Notes: generated by a model from the sequence alone, not told the origin. 33,080 nucleotides of DNA from Bacteroidota bacterium (GCA_023418255.1 JAEZZZ010000107.1:1-33080), one strand, 5' to 3'. Numbered from the stretch's first letter, positions 8,230 to 17,347 are shown. A program made the numbers and translations.

Positions 8230-9612
8230 TTATTTGTTTTTGATGATTTGTGCGGTAAAGTCTGCTTCCGAAACAACTCGGTCGCCAATAAATGCCAATC
8301 CTCGCATAGTGGCAATGCCTCGACGTATTTCACTGGTAAGTTCAACTCTAAAAATGAGGGTGTGGCCCGGCACCACTTTTTGTCTAAACTTTACGTTGTC
8401 AATTTTCAAAAAGTAGGTAGAATATCTCTCCGGCTCATCCAGGCCTGAAAGCACCAAAAGCCCACCTGTTTGAGCCATCGCTTCTACCTGAAGAACTCCC
8501 GGCATTACGGGCTCTTGCGGGAAGTGTCCCGCAAAAAAAGGCTCGTTGGTAGTTACATTTTTCACGCCGACAATATATTTCTGCGTTTTTTGGATGATTT
8601 TATCCACCATCAAAAAAGGGTAGCGATGAGGCAGCAATTCTCTGATTTTGTTTATGTCCATCACGGGGTCCGCGCTCATATCATATATGGGTGGCTGCAC
8701 TTCGTTCTGTTTAATATCTCTGCGAATAGCTCTTGCCAACTGATTATTTATATGATGTCCCGGACGGGTAGCTATAATTCGTCCTTTAAGAGGCTTCCCG
8801 ATGAGTGCTATATCTCCTACAATGTCAAGAAGTTTGTGACGTGCAGGCTCGTTGGCAAATTGCAGACTACGCTTGTTTAGATAGCCCATTTCATTGGCAT
8901 CATGATGTGGCACTCCAAGTGCATCGGCTATTTCATCCAACTCTTGTTGAGAAACTTTTTTCTCATAGATTACAACGGCATTATCCAAATCGCCACCTTT
9001 AATTAATCCAACTTTGAGCAATTGAAGCAATTCGTGTACAAACACAAATGTTCGCGCGGGAGCTATTTGAGATGCAAAGTCATTCAAGTTTTCGAGCGAA
9101 GCTGATTGATTTGGGATATATTGTGAGTCGAACTCAACAAACGAGTTGATACAAAACTCATCATCCGGAAGTAAAATCAGCTTAGAGCCACTCTCAGCAT
9201 CATTTACTTCTATTTTTTTGCGTACGATATAGTAGTTTTTTTCTTTCTCTTGCTCTACTGTTCCCGCCTTTTCAATTGCATTCACATATTCAGTAGCGCT
9301 GCCATCTAAAATAGGGAATTCGGAAGAATTTACTTCGATCAAACAGTTGTCGATTTCGGTGGCATAGAGAGCCGACAAAGCATGCTCGATTGTACTGATG
9401 GTGGCTTCACCTTTGGCTATAACTGTTCCGCGTTGTGTATTCACCACGTTTTCGGCCAGAGCATCAATAATCGGTTGATCCGGCAAATCAACACGTTTTA
9501 TTTTATATCCGTGATCTACCGGTGCCGGATGAAATGTTATTTCGATATCTAAGCCGGTGTGCAAGCCTACGCCTTTTAGAGTAAAAGGATTTTTTAATGT
9601 TTTCTGTTTCAC
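8230..9612 (-). CDS. lpxC-fabZ: Fused UDP-3-O-acyl-GlcNAc deacetylase / 3-hydroxyacyl-ACP dehydratase
   Basis: This 460-residue protein joins two enzymes, a fusion common in Bacteroidetes. Residues 1-305 are LpxC, the committed deacetylation step of lipid A synthesis, with zinc ligands H77 (TIEHALSAL), H259 and D263 (ARHKLLDIVGD) and active-site H286-H287 (RPGHHINNQ). Residues about 316-460 are FabZ, the fatty-acid dehydratase, with LPHRYPFLMVD, the catalytic H363 in AGHFPQEPVMPG and E377 in VEAMAQ; the 14-residue spacing equals that of E. coli His54-Glu68. The fusion could balance hydroxyacyl supply between lipid A and fatty acids. It follows lpxD by about 99 bases and may have its own promoter (9645-9652). 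Confidence 0.96.
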   Translation of the reverse strand: MKQKTLKNPFTLKGVGLHTGLDIEITFHPAPVDHGYKIKRVDLPDQPIIDALAENVVNTQRGTVIAKGEATISTIEHALSALYATEIDNCLIEVNSSEFPILDGSATEYVNAIEKAGTVEQEKEKNYYIVRKKIEVNDAESGSKLILLPDDEFCINSFVEFDSQYIPNQSASLENLNDFASQIAPARTFVFVHELLQLLKVGLIKGGDLDNAVVIYEKKVSQQELDEIADALGVPHHDANEMGYLNKRSLQFANEPARHKLLDIVGDIALIGKPLKGRIIATRPGHHINNQLARAIRRDIKQNEVQPPIYDMSADPVMDINKIRELLPHRYPFLMVDKIIQKTQKYIVGVKNVTTNEPFFAGHFPQEPVMPGVLQVEAMAQTGGLLVLSGLDEPERYSTYFLKIDNVKFRQKVVPGHTLIFRVELTSEIRRGIATMRGLAFIGDRVVSEADFTAQIIKNK

Positions 9613-9644
9613 TTTATATTATAAATTAATACGTTGTTTATTTG

Positions 9645-9652
9645 CAAATATA
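9645..9652 (-). promoter_or_regulatory. Possible -7 box (TATATTTG) before lpxC-fabZ
   Basis: TATATTTG on the minus strand lies 33 bases before the lpxC-fabZ ATG in the 99-base gap after lpxD. It fits TAnnTTTG, but no -33 element is clear at usual spacing. Confidence 0.3.
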
Positions 9653-9711
9653 CAACCAAATATCATGATAGTTGCTATTTTTTTGGGTAATGTTCCTTTT
9701 TGGGGCAGGTC

Positions 9712-10767
9712 TTATGCGTTGTTGTTTTTATCTTTCAGTGCTTCTGAGAGCTCTTCGACCTCTTTTTGCAACTGGTTCAATTGCCGATACATATCGGGCA
9801 ATTTGGGTGTAATAAGGCTCGACTTCAAGAAATTTCTGACCGGAATGGCGGGTGAGCCCATAACTTCGGAATTTTCTTTTGTATTGCTGATAATACCGGA
9901 TTGCGCGCCAATTTTTGAGTTTTTACCGATAGTTATATGACCGCCAAGTCCGACTTGTCCTCCAAATACACAATTTTCTTCTACTTTTACCGACCCGGCT
10001 ATGCCCACTTGTGCAGCCATCACCGTATGTTGTCCGATTTCGCAGTTGTGCGCGATCTGAATCAAATTATCTAGTTTTACGCCTCTGCGTATAATGGTGG
10101 ATCCCATTACAGCGCGGTCAATGGTTGTGTTGGCTCCAATTTCCACATCGTCTTCAAGTACCACGTTTCCCAATTGCGGAATTTTGTTATAAACTCCATC
10201 CTGATTGCTAAATCCAAAGCCATCGGCTCCGATAACTGCCCCGGAATGAAGAATGCAGTTGTCGCCAATCACGCAATCTTCATAAATGCGAACGCCGGAA
10301 TAGAGAATCACATTTTTCCCGATACGTACATTATCTCCCACATAGCAATGAGGATAGACGCGACTATGATCTCCCACTATCGCATTTTCGCCAATATATG
10401 CAAAGGCTCCAACATAAATTTCTTTGCCAACAGTTGCCGATTTGGCTATATGGCTCATCTCCTCAATACCTTTTTTGCATGGCTTGGCCTTATTTGCCAT
10501 TTGTAAGAGGGCACCTAAAGCTTCATAGGCATTGGGGACTTTAATGAGAGTGGCATTTATTTTTTTTTCGGCGACAAAATCGTTGTTCACAAGAACGACA
10601 TCTGCTTTGGTTTCGTAGATAAAGGCGGTGTACTTAGGATTGGATAAAAAGGTGATGGTACCGGGCTTGCCTTCATCAATTTTTGAAAAACCGTGGATTT
10701 TTATTTCCGGATTTCCTTCAACTGTTCCATGAAGAAATTCGGCTATCTGTTTTGCTGTAAAAATCAT
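9712..10767 (-). CDS. lpxD: UDP-3-O-(3-hydroxyacyl)glucosamine N-acyltransferase
   Basis: LpxD adds the second 3-hydroxyacyl chain after LpxC in lipid A synthesis. The 351-residue protein has the N-terminal uridine-binding domain (residues 1-100, including PGTITFLSNPKY), then hexapeptide beta-helix repeats (about 105-315) with HSGAVIGADGFGF (174-186) and the catalytic H240 in NLIQIAHNCEIG. A C-terminal coiled coil (about 325-348, LNQLQKEVEELSEALKDK) completes the family architecture. Gene order lpxD, lpxC-fabZ, lpxA is the usual Bacteroidetes arrangement. Confidence 0.96.
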   Translation of the reverse strand: MIFTAKQIAEFLHGTVEGNPEIKIHGFSKIDEGKPGTITFLSNPKYTAFIYETKADVVLVNNDFVAEKKINATLIKVPNAYEALGALLQMANKAKPCKKGIEEMSHIAKSATVGKEIYVGAFAYIGENAIVGDHSRVYPHCYVGDNVRIGKNVILYSGVRIYEDCVIGDNCILHSGAVIGADGFGFSNQDGVYNKIPQLGNVVLEDDVEIGANTTIDRAVMGSTIIRRGVKLDNLIQIAHNCEIGQHTVMAAQVGIAGSVKVEENCVFGGQVGLGGHITIGKNSKIGAQSGIISNTKENSEVMGSPAIPVRNFLKSSLITPKLPDMYRQLNQLQKEVEELSEALKDKNNNA

Positions 10768-10939
10768 TTATTGTAGTTTATAGTTCCTTTGCAAAATGCA
10801 AAATAACAAAAAATTGTTCACATTGATGTTCATTTTTTCAATAATTTGCCATATAACGGCGAATAACAAAAAAATATCGGCATCAATCCCGTTTGTCCGG
10901 AACCGAAAATACAGATGGTGAGAGGATGGTGATGAGATG

Positions 10940-11464
10940 TTATGATTCCTCCTCTTTAAACCAGCCTGAATACATTAAATAGTTGCGTGCAATCTTTTGA
11001 TTGATCTCTTTTGATTGCTCCGGATCTACTTTTTTGACAAATTTGGCCGGAATTCCGGCATAAATACTGCCGGGCTCTACATTTGTGCCACTCAACACAA
11101 CCGAACCGGCGGCTATGATGGCACCTTCGCCTATCACGGCATGGTCAAGCACAATGGCTCCCATCCCGATGAGTGCTCCACTTTTAATTTCAGCGCCGTG
11201 TATTACGGCATTGTGTCCGACAGATACATCGTCGTGAAGAATGGAAACGGACTTTTGATAAAGCGTATGAATAACGCTTCCATCTTGAATATTCACACGA
11301 TTGCCAATGCGGATTGAATTGACATCGCCACGCAACACGGCATTGAACCAGATGCTGCAATCCTTTCCTATTATTACGTCACCTACAATGGTGGCATTGT
11401 CTGCTAAAAAGGTATTCTCACCTATTTGCGGCGTAAAACCGCGCACTGTTTTTATAATGGACAT
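10940..11464 (-). CDS. Gamma-class carbonic anhydrase-like hexapeptide protein
   Basis: The 174-residue protein is a left-handed beta-helix of the YrdA/PaaY/CaiE type. The three histidines that bind metal in gamma-carbonic anhydrases are present: H66 (GSVIHT), H84 (VGHNAV) and H89 (VIHG). The LRGDVNSIRIG motif (44-54) and IGMGAIVLDHAVIG are also typical. Family members include true carbonic anhydrases and proteins of unknown activity, so catalysis is plausible but not certain. It lies 172 bases before lpxD and may be in the same transcription unit or separate. Confidence 0.9.
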   Translation of the reverse strand: MSIIKTVRGFTPQIGENTFLADNATIVGDVIIGKDCSIWFNAVLRGDVNSIRIGNRVNIQDGSVIHTLYQKSVSILHDDVSVGHNAVIHGAEIKSGALIGMGAIVLDHAVIGEGAIIAAGSVVLSGTNVEPGSIYAGIPAKFVKKVDPEQSKEINQKIARNYLMYSGWFKEEES

Positions 11465-11483
11465 GATGTGGGTTACATAAAAG

Positions 11484-11584
11484 AAACTTCATGCAAGGAC
11501 TGTATTATATTCATCTCCTAATGTGTATACGTATCTGTATTTTTCAGAAGAAAACATAATACAAAAGCATCTTACATGAAGTTT
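11484..11584. repeat. 101-bp imperfect inverted repeat between M24B peptidase and carbonic anhydrase genes
   Basis: The two ends are inverted copies: AAACTTCATGCAAG at 11484-11497 against AAACTTCATGTAAG read from 11584 backwards, with a further TGTATTAT/ATAATACA pair inside. The whole can fold as one long stem with a loop of about 45 bases. It could be a large terminator after the peptidase gene or a MITE-like element. It fills most of the gap between stop and next start. Confidence 0.45.
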
Positions 11585-11598
11585 ACGTATGGTTTTTA

Positions 11599-13389
11599 TC
11601 ATATCGCTTTGGTTTTGTTTTTCAACCAAACTTTTTCTTCTTTGCTCAAATATTTTTTGAGTGTATTGTAAACCATTTTATGATAATTGTTGAACCAATC
11701 GATTTCTTTTTTCGTGAGCATCTTCTTGATAATGGGCGTTGTGTCGATAGGACAAAGGGTGATGGTTTCGAAATCGTAAAAGGAACCAAACTCTTTTGTC
11801 TTTTTATATTCGCGCGTTACAATCAAGTTTTCAATGCGAATGCCATATTGATTGGCTCGATAAAGTCCCGGCTCGTTCGATGTCACCATTCCAACGTGCA
11901 ACGTTGTCGAATTTTCTTCGAGGCGAATATTTTGCGGTCCTTCGTGTACATTGAGGAAATGCCCCACGCCGTGTCCTGTTCCGTGCCAATATGTCACGCA
12001 GTTTTCCCACAGTGCTTTTCGAGCCAACACATCCAGATGCGACCCTCTTGTTCCTTCGGGATAAATGGCTGTGGCAATGGCTATGTGCCCTTTGAGAACG
12101 TTGGTGTAGTCCTCTTTCATCTGCTGGGTTATTTTCCCTACGGCAAGGGTACGCGTGATGTCGGTTGTTCCATCTTTAAATTGGGCACCTGAATCGATAA
12201 GCAGCAAGCCTTCGGGTTGTACTTTTGCGCAAGTTTCCGGCATGGCATGGTAATGCACGATGGCGCCATTGCCCATATATCCTGCAATGGTAGCAAAACT
12301 TTCGCCTACAAACAGATCTTGTTGCGAGCGAAATTCGTATAACTTTTCTTCAATAGTTACTTCCGTAACATTTCCTTCAGGAATGGCTTTTTCAAGCCAC
12401 ATGTAAAATTTCACCAACGCTACGCCATCTTTGCGCATTGCGCTACGAAATCCTTCCAACTCGGTTTTATTCTTGATGCTTTTCATCAAATCTACCGGCG
12501 AGGGAATATCGATAATCGTGCACGACGATGGAATGGTTTGCCACAGTTTGTAATTTATTTTTGCTCCCGTAACACATACACGAGCCTTCTTCGGCAATTT
12601 TGCAACATAGTCGAAAACGCTATCGTAATGAGCTGTGGCGACACCTTGTTTTTTTAGCGTCTTCGCATCCTCTGCATTCAATTTATCGGGGTCTATAAAC
12701 AGCACGGTTTCTTTCTTAGACACATAGCCGTAGGCTACTGCCACAGGATTGTAATCGGCATCGTTACCGCGCATATTGAATGTCCAAGCCACAGCATCCA
12801 ATGTCACAATCAGGATTCCGTCGGCGTCGATGGCGTCGAGCACATGGACAATGCGTTTTATTTTGTTTTTTGTTGATTCACCTGTGATGTTATCAGGCAA
12901 TAAAAATATTTCGTTTTTGGGTATAATCGGTCGGTCTTCCCATATTTCGGCAAAAGGGTCGAACGATGTTTCCAAAGCGATTTCTTTGGCTTCAAGACGT
13001 TTTTTCAACGCGTTGGCATCCGATGCACAATAGACCAAGCCATCGATGCCGACTTTTCCTCCTTTACCAACTTGTTCAATAATCCATTCGGTCATATCAG
13101 GCGTTTCGGATTGTCCCATTTTAAAAAGGTCAAACCCGGTTCCTTCGAGTTCTTCGCTCGCTTGCAAGAAATAGCGCGAGTCGGTCCACACACCGGCTTT
13201 TTTATTGGTTACTACGGCTGTTCCGGCAGAACCGGTGAAGCCACTAATCCATTTTCTAGATTCCCATATTTTGGGTGGATATTCGCTCAAATGAGCGTCG
13301 GTGCTGGGCACTACGAACGCGTCTAACTTTTTCGATGCCATAAATTTTCTTATGGCAGAAAGTCTTTGGGGGATTGGGGTTGTTTTCAT
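11599..13389 (-). CDS. Xaa-Pro aminopeptidase, M24B family
   Basis: The enzyme removes an N-terminal residue in front of proline. At 596 residues it is of the long, three-domain aminopeptidase P type seen in eukaryotes and many Bacteroidetes, with two creatinase-like N-terminal domains (about 1-310) and a C-terminal pita-bread catalytic domain. The five metal ligands are visible: D399 (LIDSGAQ), D410 (TTDITRT), H473 (GTGHGVGH), E506 (TSNEPGLY) and E520 (IRIENLI). There is no signal peptide, so it acts in the cytoplasm. A TATATTTG box at 13497-13504 suggests its own promoter with a leader of about 100 bases. Confidence 0.95.
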   Translation of the reverse strand: MKTTPIPQRLSAIRKFMASKKLDAFVVPSTDAHLSEYPPKIWESRKWISGFTGSAGTAVVTNKKAGVWTDSRYFLQASEELEGTGFDLFKMGQSETPDMTEWIIEQVGKGGKVGIDGLVYCASDANALKKRLEAKEIALETSFDPFAEIWEDRPIIPKNEIFLLPDNITGESTKNKIKRIVHVLDAIDADGILIVTLDAVAWTFNMRGNDADYNPVAVAYGYVSKKETVLFIDPDKLNAEDAKTLKKQGVATAHYDSVFDYVAKLPKKARVCVTGAKINYKLWQTIPSSCTIIDIPSPVDLMKSIKNKTELEGFRSAMRKDGVALVKFYMWLEKAIPEGNVTEVTIEEKLYEFRSQQDLFVGESFATIAGYMGNGAIVHYHAMPETCAKVQPEGLLLIDSGAQFKDGTTDITRTLAVGKITQQMKEDYTNVLKGHIAIATAIYPEGTRGSHLDVLARKALWENCVTYWHGTGHGVGHFLNVHEGPQNIRLEENSTTLHVGMVTSNEPGLYRANQYGIRIENLIVTREYKKTKEFGSFYDFETITLCPIDTTPIIKKMLTKKEIDWFNNYHKMVYNTLKKYLSKEEKVWLKNKTKAI

Positions 13390-13496
13390 ATGTTACTACG
13401 GTTATTTTATTTTCTTGCTATGGTAAGTAAACAGAATCTAAACATATCAAAATAGCTAAAAGAAAATCTCGTCGTTTTTTATTTCTTATTAGAAAA

Positions 13497-13504
13497 CAAA
13501 TATA
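13497..13504 (-). promoter_or_regulatory. -7 box (TATATTTG) of the M24B gene
   Basis: TATATTTG on the minus strand matches TAnnTTTG and lies 108 bases before the peptidase ATG. No convincing -33 box was seen. Confidence 0.4.
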
Positions 13505-13608
13505 CATGATTTTTTTCAGAAATCACATAGACTCTTTAAAAACTTTTTGTTTTAAAATATTTAACTGCTCTTCTTTGCAAATTATTTTCTTTTTCTCTCT
13601 AAAAGTCA

Positions 13609-13640
13609 ACCGGAAGAACTCTTCACAGAGTGCTTCCGGT
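13609..13640 (-). terminator. Hairpin terminator of the NigD-like gene
   Basis: Arms ACCGGAAGAACTCT and AGAGTGCTTCCGGT pair with one mismatch around a TCAC loop. It lies about 60 bases downstream of the NigD-like stop codon, and a TTTT stretch follows shortly after on the minus strand. Confidence 0.65.
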
Positions 13641-13702
13641 CATTGGAAAATCAAAAAGTCATATAAGAAATAGAACTAATTAAATAAATGTATGTTTTTA
13701 TA

Positions 13703-14443
13703 TCATTGATACTGCTCTATCGAAATAATAGGTACAGGTGCCTCCATCACACTATTTCTATGCGCAGCTTCGTTGTATCGATACACAAGATTATAAGTTT
13801 TAATCTCATCCGGGTCGTTTACATGGATGGCTATTTTTACAGAGTCAGAAAAATCTGACCTTAACGGCGACAAATCAAAACAGACAAATCCCTCATGCAA
13901 TCTACTTTGTGTGCTGTTATAGGCATTGTGTCTGAATTCCAATTCAACCACGTTGGGAGCTCCCGCAGGCGAAAGGACATTTTTCACTAAATTGATATAG
14001 TGTGGTCGCTTTCCGCCATAATTGAACATAAAATCAATATTAAGAAAATCTCCTCCTATCCATGCAGCATTCACTTGAATGGGATCGTTACCGATCTCTA
14101 ATTCATTATCGCTATTGAGTTCAACGATTTGTTTTGTCAAGATAGGCCACATATCGTTTACTTTCACATAATGGTCGTATCCGTTTTGTCGATCCGAGAG
14201 GATTGTATAGTTTATAAAAACACGTTGTTTGTTTTTATAAGAATGATGAACATCGCTGGCTGCCGGCCAAAGATGCTGACCGTTGTCCAACAACAGTGAA
14301 TAGGAATTGTCCGATTCCGCTTTTATTGTGGCGATTCCAATCCTAAAATCGCCCAATGAATAGCCCGTGTTCTCTTGACAAGAGAATGCCAAACAAAACA
14401 GAGCAACAACAAATAGCGGAACAATCAACTGTATTTTTTTCAT
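13703..14443 (-). CDS. NigD-like lipoprotein
   Basis: This protein of 246 residues (254 from an upstream ATG at 14467) has a lipoprotein signal ending in LAFSC, with Cys22 counted from the chosen start. The mature protein resembles NigD-like proteins of Bacteroidetes: an N-terminal OB-like part (SYSLLLDNGQHLWPA, VFINYTILSDRQNGYDHYVKVNDM) and a C-terminal beta-rich part (WIGGDFLNIDFMFNYGG, HEGFVCFDLSPL). NigD was named from a bacteriocin-associated operon, but most homologues have no known role. The start at 14443 is preferred because it gives a standard signal peptide. It appears monocistronic, with a strong hairpin downstream. Confidence 0.8.
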   Translation of the reverse strand: MKKIQLIVPLFVVALFCLAFSCQENTGYSLGDFRIGIATIKAESDNSYSLLLDNGQHLWPAASDVHHSYKNKQRVFINYTILSDRQNGYDHYVKVNDMWPILTKQIVELNSDNELEIGNDPIQVNAAWIGGDFLNIDFMFNYGGKRPHYINLVKNVLSPAGAPNVVELEFRHNAYNSTQSRLHEGFVCFDLSPLRSDFSDSVKIAIHVNDPDEIKTYNLVYRYNEAAHRNSVMEAPVPIISIEQYQ

Positions 14444-14658
14444 AAGGATACTTTTTCGTTCATTCATACTGTATTGGATAGATGCAAAAAACAGACGAAC
14501 GCTGCATCGGAAATGAATTATTAACCTTTTTTAATATTTTTTTACGACATGATATGCAGCGTATTTTACATCTATCTTAGAATAAAGATGTTATTACTTA
14601 TGCAAAACAGGCTGTAAGGAAACGAAAACGAGTCTTTATAAAAATGGTCGTAAAGGTT

Positions 14659-16371
14659 TTAGCGTTTTTCAGTCATCATTTTTGTTGCTTTTTCGACGGC
14701 TAAATGAATGTTGTCACAGATATTATCTCCTCCAATAATAGCCGGTATGGTAGATTTTTGCAATTTGGCAAAGACCTCTTCGTTCACTCCGGAAAGAATT
14801 ATTTTCACATGGTCTTTTGTGGAATTTCGGCAAAAAGTTTCCAAGTTATTGAGTCCCGTAGAGTCAATAAAAGGCACTTTCCGCATTCGAATAATGCGTA
14901 TATAAGGCTTATCACCAATCTCACGCATCACATCTTCAAACTTATTGGCTACGCCAAAGAAAAACGGCCCATTAATTTCATACACTTCAACTCCATCAGG
15001 CAGATAGAGGATTTCATCTTTTAAGTCGCCGGAATGGGATTCTATTTCTTTGGAAATATCAATTTCATTTTTGGTAAGAGAAACCTGTGTGCTATCGTTC
15101 ATGCGTTTCAGGAACAAGAAAATAGCAAGCAAAAGTCCCACCTCGATGGCGATAGTCAGGTCGAAAACAACCGTAAGAATAAACGTGGTTAGCAAGACTG
15201 CCAATGTGGATTTGGATTGTTTGGTGAGTGCCACAAAAGTGCGCCATTCGCTCATATTGTATGCCACCACAACCAACACTCCCGCCAAACAGGCCATCGG
15301 AATATATTGCGTCAACCTTCCGAGAAACAGAACGATTAGCAGCAACACCACCGCATGTACGATTCCCGCCACAGGTGTTTTTCCACCATTATTGATATTT
15401 GTCATCGTTCGAGCGATAGCTCCGGTAGCCGGTATTCCTCCAAAAAAAGGCGTGATGATATTGGCGGCTCCTTGTGCCACAAGTTCCACATTTGAATTGT
15501 GTTTTTCACCAATCACGCCATCGGCAACGGTGGCGGACAGCAACGATTCAATGGCCCCCAGCATGGCAATGGTAAACGATGCGGGAAAAAGTTGTCTCAC
15601 ATCTTCCAAACCGAAAGAAAGCAGTGAAAATTTGGGCAACTCGCTTTTGATGGTAAAATGGTCGCCAATGGTTTCGATTCCTTCAATATGGGCATATTCC
15701 CTCATGGCATACGCGGCAAGCGTCATCAATACAATTGCGGCAAGTGAACCCGGAACAATTTTTGACATTTTAGGCATCAAAAAAATAATGACAATGCTGA
15801 CAATTCCTATGGCGGCAGCCCACCAATTTATGGTGTCGAAATGTTGAAAATAAAGAGTCCATTTTTGAAAAAAATCAGCCGGCAATTTAGGTGTAACCAA
15901 GCCGAAAAAATCTTTTATCTGAGTAGAAAAGATGGTAAGAGCAATCCCACTCGTAAAACCGACAACAATGGGATATGGAATGAACTTAATAATGGCTCCT
16001 AGCTTCAAAAAACCCATAAGCAGCAGCATCAATCCTGCCATAATAGTGGAAATGGCCAATCCTTCAACGCCATGCTGTTCAACAATACCATATACAATCA
16101 CGATGAAAGCTCCTGTAGGCCCTCCAATCTGAACGCTGCTTCCTCCGAGAAAAGAGATGATAAATCCGGCAATTATAGCCGTATAAATACCTTTTTCGGG
16201 TGTGACACCCGAAGCAATCCCAAAAGCAATGGCGAGAGGCAAAGCCACAATGCCGACAATGAGCCCGGCCATCACATCGGAAATAAATTTATCTTTGTTG
16301 TAGGTTTTCAGCGCACTAAAAAGTGTCGGTCGAAAATCAGCAATTGATTTTAAACGCATAATAAAACGCAT
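14659..16371 (-). CDS. SulP family anion transporter with STAS domain
   Basis: The 570-residue inner-membrane protein has the SulP architecture: about residues 25-430 form many transmembrane helices, beginning with the signature DVMAGLIVGIVALPLAIAFG and continuing with GGSSVQIGGPTGAF. Residues about 440-570 form a cytoplasmic STAS domain with the VPFIDSTG motif at D503-G506, which in related domains can be a phosphorylation or regulatory site. Members carry sulfate, bicarbonate, dicarboxylates or other anions; the substrate cannot be assigned here. A second ATG four codons in is an equally good start. It appears to be a single-gene unit with a TATCTTTG box at 16408-16415. Confidence 0.92.
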   Translation of the reverse strand: MRFIMRLKSIADFRPTLFSALKTYNKDKFISDVMAGLIVGIVALPLAIAFGIASGVTPEKGIYTAIIAGFIISFLGGSSVQIGGPTGAFIVIVYGIVEQHGVEGLAISTIMAGLMLLLMGFLKLGAIIKFIPYPIVVGFTSGIALTIFSTQIKDFFGLVTPKLPADFFQKWTLYFQHFDTINWWAAAIGIVSIVIIFLMPKMSKIVPGSLAAIVLMTLAAYAMREYAHIEGIETIGDHFTIKSELPKFSLLSFGLEDVRQLFPASFTIAMLGAIESLLSATVADGVIGEKHNSNVELVAQGAANIITPFFGGIPATGAIARTMTNINNGGKTPVAGIVHAVVLLLIVLFLGRLTQYIPMACLAGVLVVVAYNMSEWRTFVALTKQSKSTLAVLLTTFILTVVFDLTIAIEVGLLLAIFLFLKRMNDSTQVSLTKNEIDISKEIESHSGDLKDEILYLPDGVEVYEINGPFFFGVANKFEDVMREIGDKPYIRIIRMRKVPFIDSTGLNNLETFCRNSTKDHVKIILSGVNEEVFAKLQKSTIPAIIGGDNICDNIHLAVEKATKMMTEKR

Positions 16372-16407
16372 AATAACGAAGCTCTTACAAATTTGGTGTA
16401 AAAACTA

Positions 16408-16415
16408 CAAAGATA
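16408..16415 (-). promoter_or_regulatory. -7 box (TATCTTTG) of the SulP gene
   Basis: TATCTTTG on the minus strand lies 37 bases before the SulP start, in the gap behind the DUF4294 gene. Confidence 0.45.
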
Positions 16416-16500
16416 CAAAATTAAGTTGGGATTTGGGAGCCTAACGGGCAAATGAAATTTACCCGCGGTTATTAACCTTTGCTTTTTTACACAGTAAGTA

Positions 16501-17139
16501 TTAAATAGCATGCTGCTCCACCAGCACACAGGCGCGCTCAGTGAGCCGATCTTCGCCGAATGGGTCGTATCGTTTTTTAAGGCTGTTCCCAAAAAGCCCG
16601 GCAAACAAATTATAAGACCATGCTTTAAAACTTCCCATAAATGCCTCCACAATACCGTACGACGATGAATTGGTTTCTCTATCCACCAATTTTATGAGTA
16701 GTTGTCCTTGCGAACGTGTGAGCTTGCTCATTTTAGGTTTATATGCATCGTACAAATATTTCTCCATCTTTTCAAGATGTTTTTGTCGCGCTTGTTCATC
16801 AGGAAGCGTATCCATATATTCATACGTTTCAATAATAATATGTGCAATCTCTTTAGCGTAAGGTAAGGTTTTTTTGACATCCCGAAGCAGCTTGTTGTAT
16901 CTCTCTTTTTCACGAGAATTTTTAAATCGCAATGGCGAATATTTAATGTAATCGGGAAGATAGATACATGCTACGGTATCTCCATCAATGATAACAGCAG
17001 GATAGACATTGGGAAGTAGATATATCTTAGATTCCGACTTTTGGGGATTTTCATCACCCACATAGCGCTCCTGTGCTTTTATCACGTGAGACAAAAACAA
17101 CAAAGTAAAAATCAATATGAAGCGTATTTCTTTTATCAT
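16501..17139 (-). CDS. DUF4294 domain protein, exported
   Basis: The 212-residue protein starts with a Sec-type signal peptide that ends around HVIKAQ, so it is expected in the periplasm. The mature part matches DUF4294 (PF14127), a Bacteroidetes family of unknown function: VIIDGDTVACIYLPDY, a helical region YNKLLRDVKKTLPYAKEIA, and the conserved LTRSQGQLLIKLVDRETN segment, ending in an AFWN-like helix and a YDP motif (KRYDPFGED). No enzyme residues can be named. It is divergent from the acyl-CoA synthetase gene and has a TACTTTTG box just upstream. Confidence 0.82.
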   Translation of the reverse strand: MIKEIRFILIFTLLFLSHVIKAQERYVGDENPQKSESKIYLLPNVYPAVIIDGDTVACIYLPDYIKYSPLRFKNSREKERYNKLLRDVKKTLPYAKEIAHIIIETYEYMDTLPDEQARQKHLEKMEKYLYDAYKPKMSKLTRSQGQLLIKLVDRETNSSSYGIVEAFMGSFKAWSYNLFAGLFGNSLKKRYDPFGEDRLTERACVLVEQHAI

Positions 17140-17146
17140 ACAGAAA

Positions 17147-17154
17147 CAAAAGTA
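17147..17154 (-). promoter_or_regulatory. -7 box (TACTTTTG) of the DUF4294 gene
   Basis: TACTTTTG on the minus strand lies 8 bases before the DUF4294 ATG, implying an almost leaderless transcript if used. It sits in the divergent region 17140-17347, where gene direction switches. Confidence 0.4.
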
Positions 17155-17347
17155 GTGTCAATTGGCGTAAATAGCCGAAAAATAGACGTTAAGTGTCGTT
17201 AATTAAAGCCCCATGTTATAGATTGTTAAGTAAATTTATCAGAAAAAAACAGCCCATTATGCGTTATATCCACAAAGCAACGTTTTTTTACAAACTGTTT
17301 TTTGTGTACGCTGTTTTTTATGCACGAACAATTATCATTAAAAAAAG

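Larger units (their letters stand above)
13390..13702. other. Intergenic region with peptidase promoter and NigD-like terminator
   Basis: This 313-base AT-rich gap holds a promoter-like box for the M24B gene (13497-13504) and a hairpin behind the NigD-like gene (13609-13640). I see no coding potential in it. Confidence 0.6.

Noticed and set aside
8009..8345. ORFs on both strands across the lpxA/lpxC-fabZ joint
   Set aside because: They are out-of-frame readings of two well-supported genes with a 14-base gap.
15050..15847. 265-codon plus-strand ORF opposite the SulP gene
   Set aside because: It lies wholly antisense to a gene with clear SulP motifs, has no family resemblance and an odd composition; it is a mirror frame of the real gene.
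16445..16465. Hairpin CGGGCAAAT/ATTTACCCG behind the DUF4294 gene as a terminator
   Set aside because: The stem is short, includes a G-T pair and has no T run on the minus strand, so it was not listed as a terminator.
17140..17347. Replication origin at the switch in gene direction, with TTATATCCACA near 17264
   Set aside because: Only one imperfect DnaA-box-like sequence is present, with two extra bases, and no cluster or dnaA/dnaN gene is near; it looks like an ordinary divergent promoter region.
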